Below are positions 63,869 through 64,000 of a stretch of DNA of 64,000 nucleotides, piece by piece (within the stretch, counting starts at the first letter, position 1; every line of letters starts with the position of its first letter). Both the position numbers and the translations under genes were made by a program. The notes under the pieces were generated by a model. The model saw nothing but the letters and a program-made list of their open reading frames with translations. It did no database searches and was not told where the DNA came from. Source of the stretch: Streptomyces sp. NBC_00285 (GTDB taxonomy: Bacteria; Actinomycetota; Actinomycetes; Streptomycetales; Streptomycetaceae); contig NZ_CP108055.1 in NCBI RefSeq assembly GCF_036174265.1, forward strand, positions 8,060,001 through 8,124,000, in the 5' to 3' direction.

Positions 63869-64000
63869 CGGGCCTCCTGGGGTGCGGGACGGCTTGGAAG
63901 GTCACAGACGTCTTCGGCACCGGACCCGGGGTCCTTTAGAGAATGATCACGATCTAGTGAGTAACAATTAGTGCAATTCGGACGTACGGTCGATCGTTCG

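Overview
The base composition, codon use (about 70% GC with strongly GC3-biased reading frames), AGGAGG-type ribosome binding sites and gene content point to a Streptomyces chromosome. From 9.5 kb to the right end the order HTH-MurA, aconitase, ngcEFG, rok7B7, xylFGH, dxs, amino-acid permease, fadBA, RNase D, LuxR regulator resembles, from memory, the SCO5998-SCO6029 neighbourhood of S. coelicolor, with extra carbohydrate-use genes inserted. No tRNA, rRNA, CRISPR array or intact insertion sequence was seen.

Region 1 (1-9.4 kb, all plus strand) is a specialised-metabolism operon. It holds an IS701-like protein cut by the window edge, an MFS exporter, an SDR dehydrogenase, a YciI-like protein, a fold-type I aminotransferase, an ATP-grasp ligase, an LLM flavin monooxygenase with its flavin reductase, and an AfsA-type butyrolactone/butenolide synthase homologue. 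The exporter, SDR, aminotransferase and ATP-grasp set recalls the bac (bacilysin) genes, which suggests a dipeptide- or amide-type product; the AfsA gene suggests a linked signalling molecule or an unusual building block.

Region 2 (9.5-19.2 kb) is core and regulatory: an XRE-HTH/MurA fusion, a DUF4236 protein, a SnoaL-like protein divergent from a padR-quinone reductase pair across a perfect operator, aconitase behind a TamR-like site and an iron box, and an OmpR-type two-component system.

Region 3 (19.2-46.2 kb) is a plant and fungal polysaccharide island: a CebR-boxed cellulose/chitin LPMO, two GH92 alpha-mannosidases, acetylxylan esterase, an LplB/LplC-type ABC transporter with a YesL-like protein, GH42, GH67 alpha-glucuronidase, the NgcEFG N-acetylglucosamine/chitobiose transporter with a dre-like site, the ROK regulator Rok7B7 and the XylFGH xylose transporter. 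The three binding-protein-plus-two-permease systems in the window have no ATPase gene, which fits a shared MsiK-type ATPase elsewhere.

Region 4 (46.3-64 kb) carries dxs, an APC permease, a small NYN/PIN-like protein, a leaderless beta-propeller protein, the fadBA beta-oxidation operon, then a GH2 beta-mannosidase/LacI operon divergent from a third sugar ABC transporter, RNase D and a LuxR-type regulator.

The most interesting patterns are: (i) the bac-like/AfsA cluster with a transposase homologue that lacks its first catalytic aspartate; (ii) a GACAACGTTGTC operator repeated in front of both GH92 genes and, with one mismatch, in front of the LacI/GH2/ABC locus, which implies a dispersed mannoside regulon run by the local LacI protein; and (iii) short tandem duplications that repeatedly sit on stop codons or leaders.
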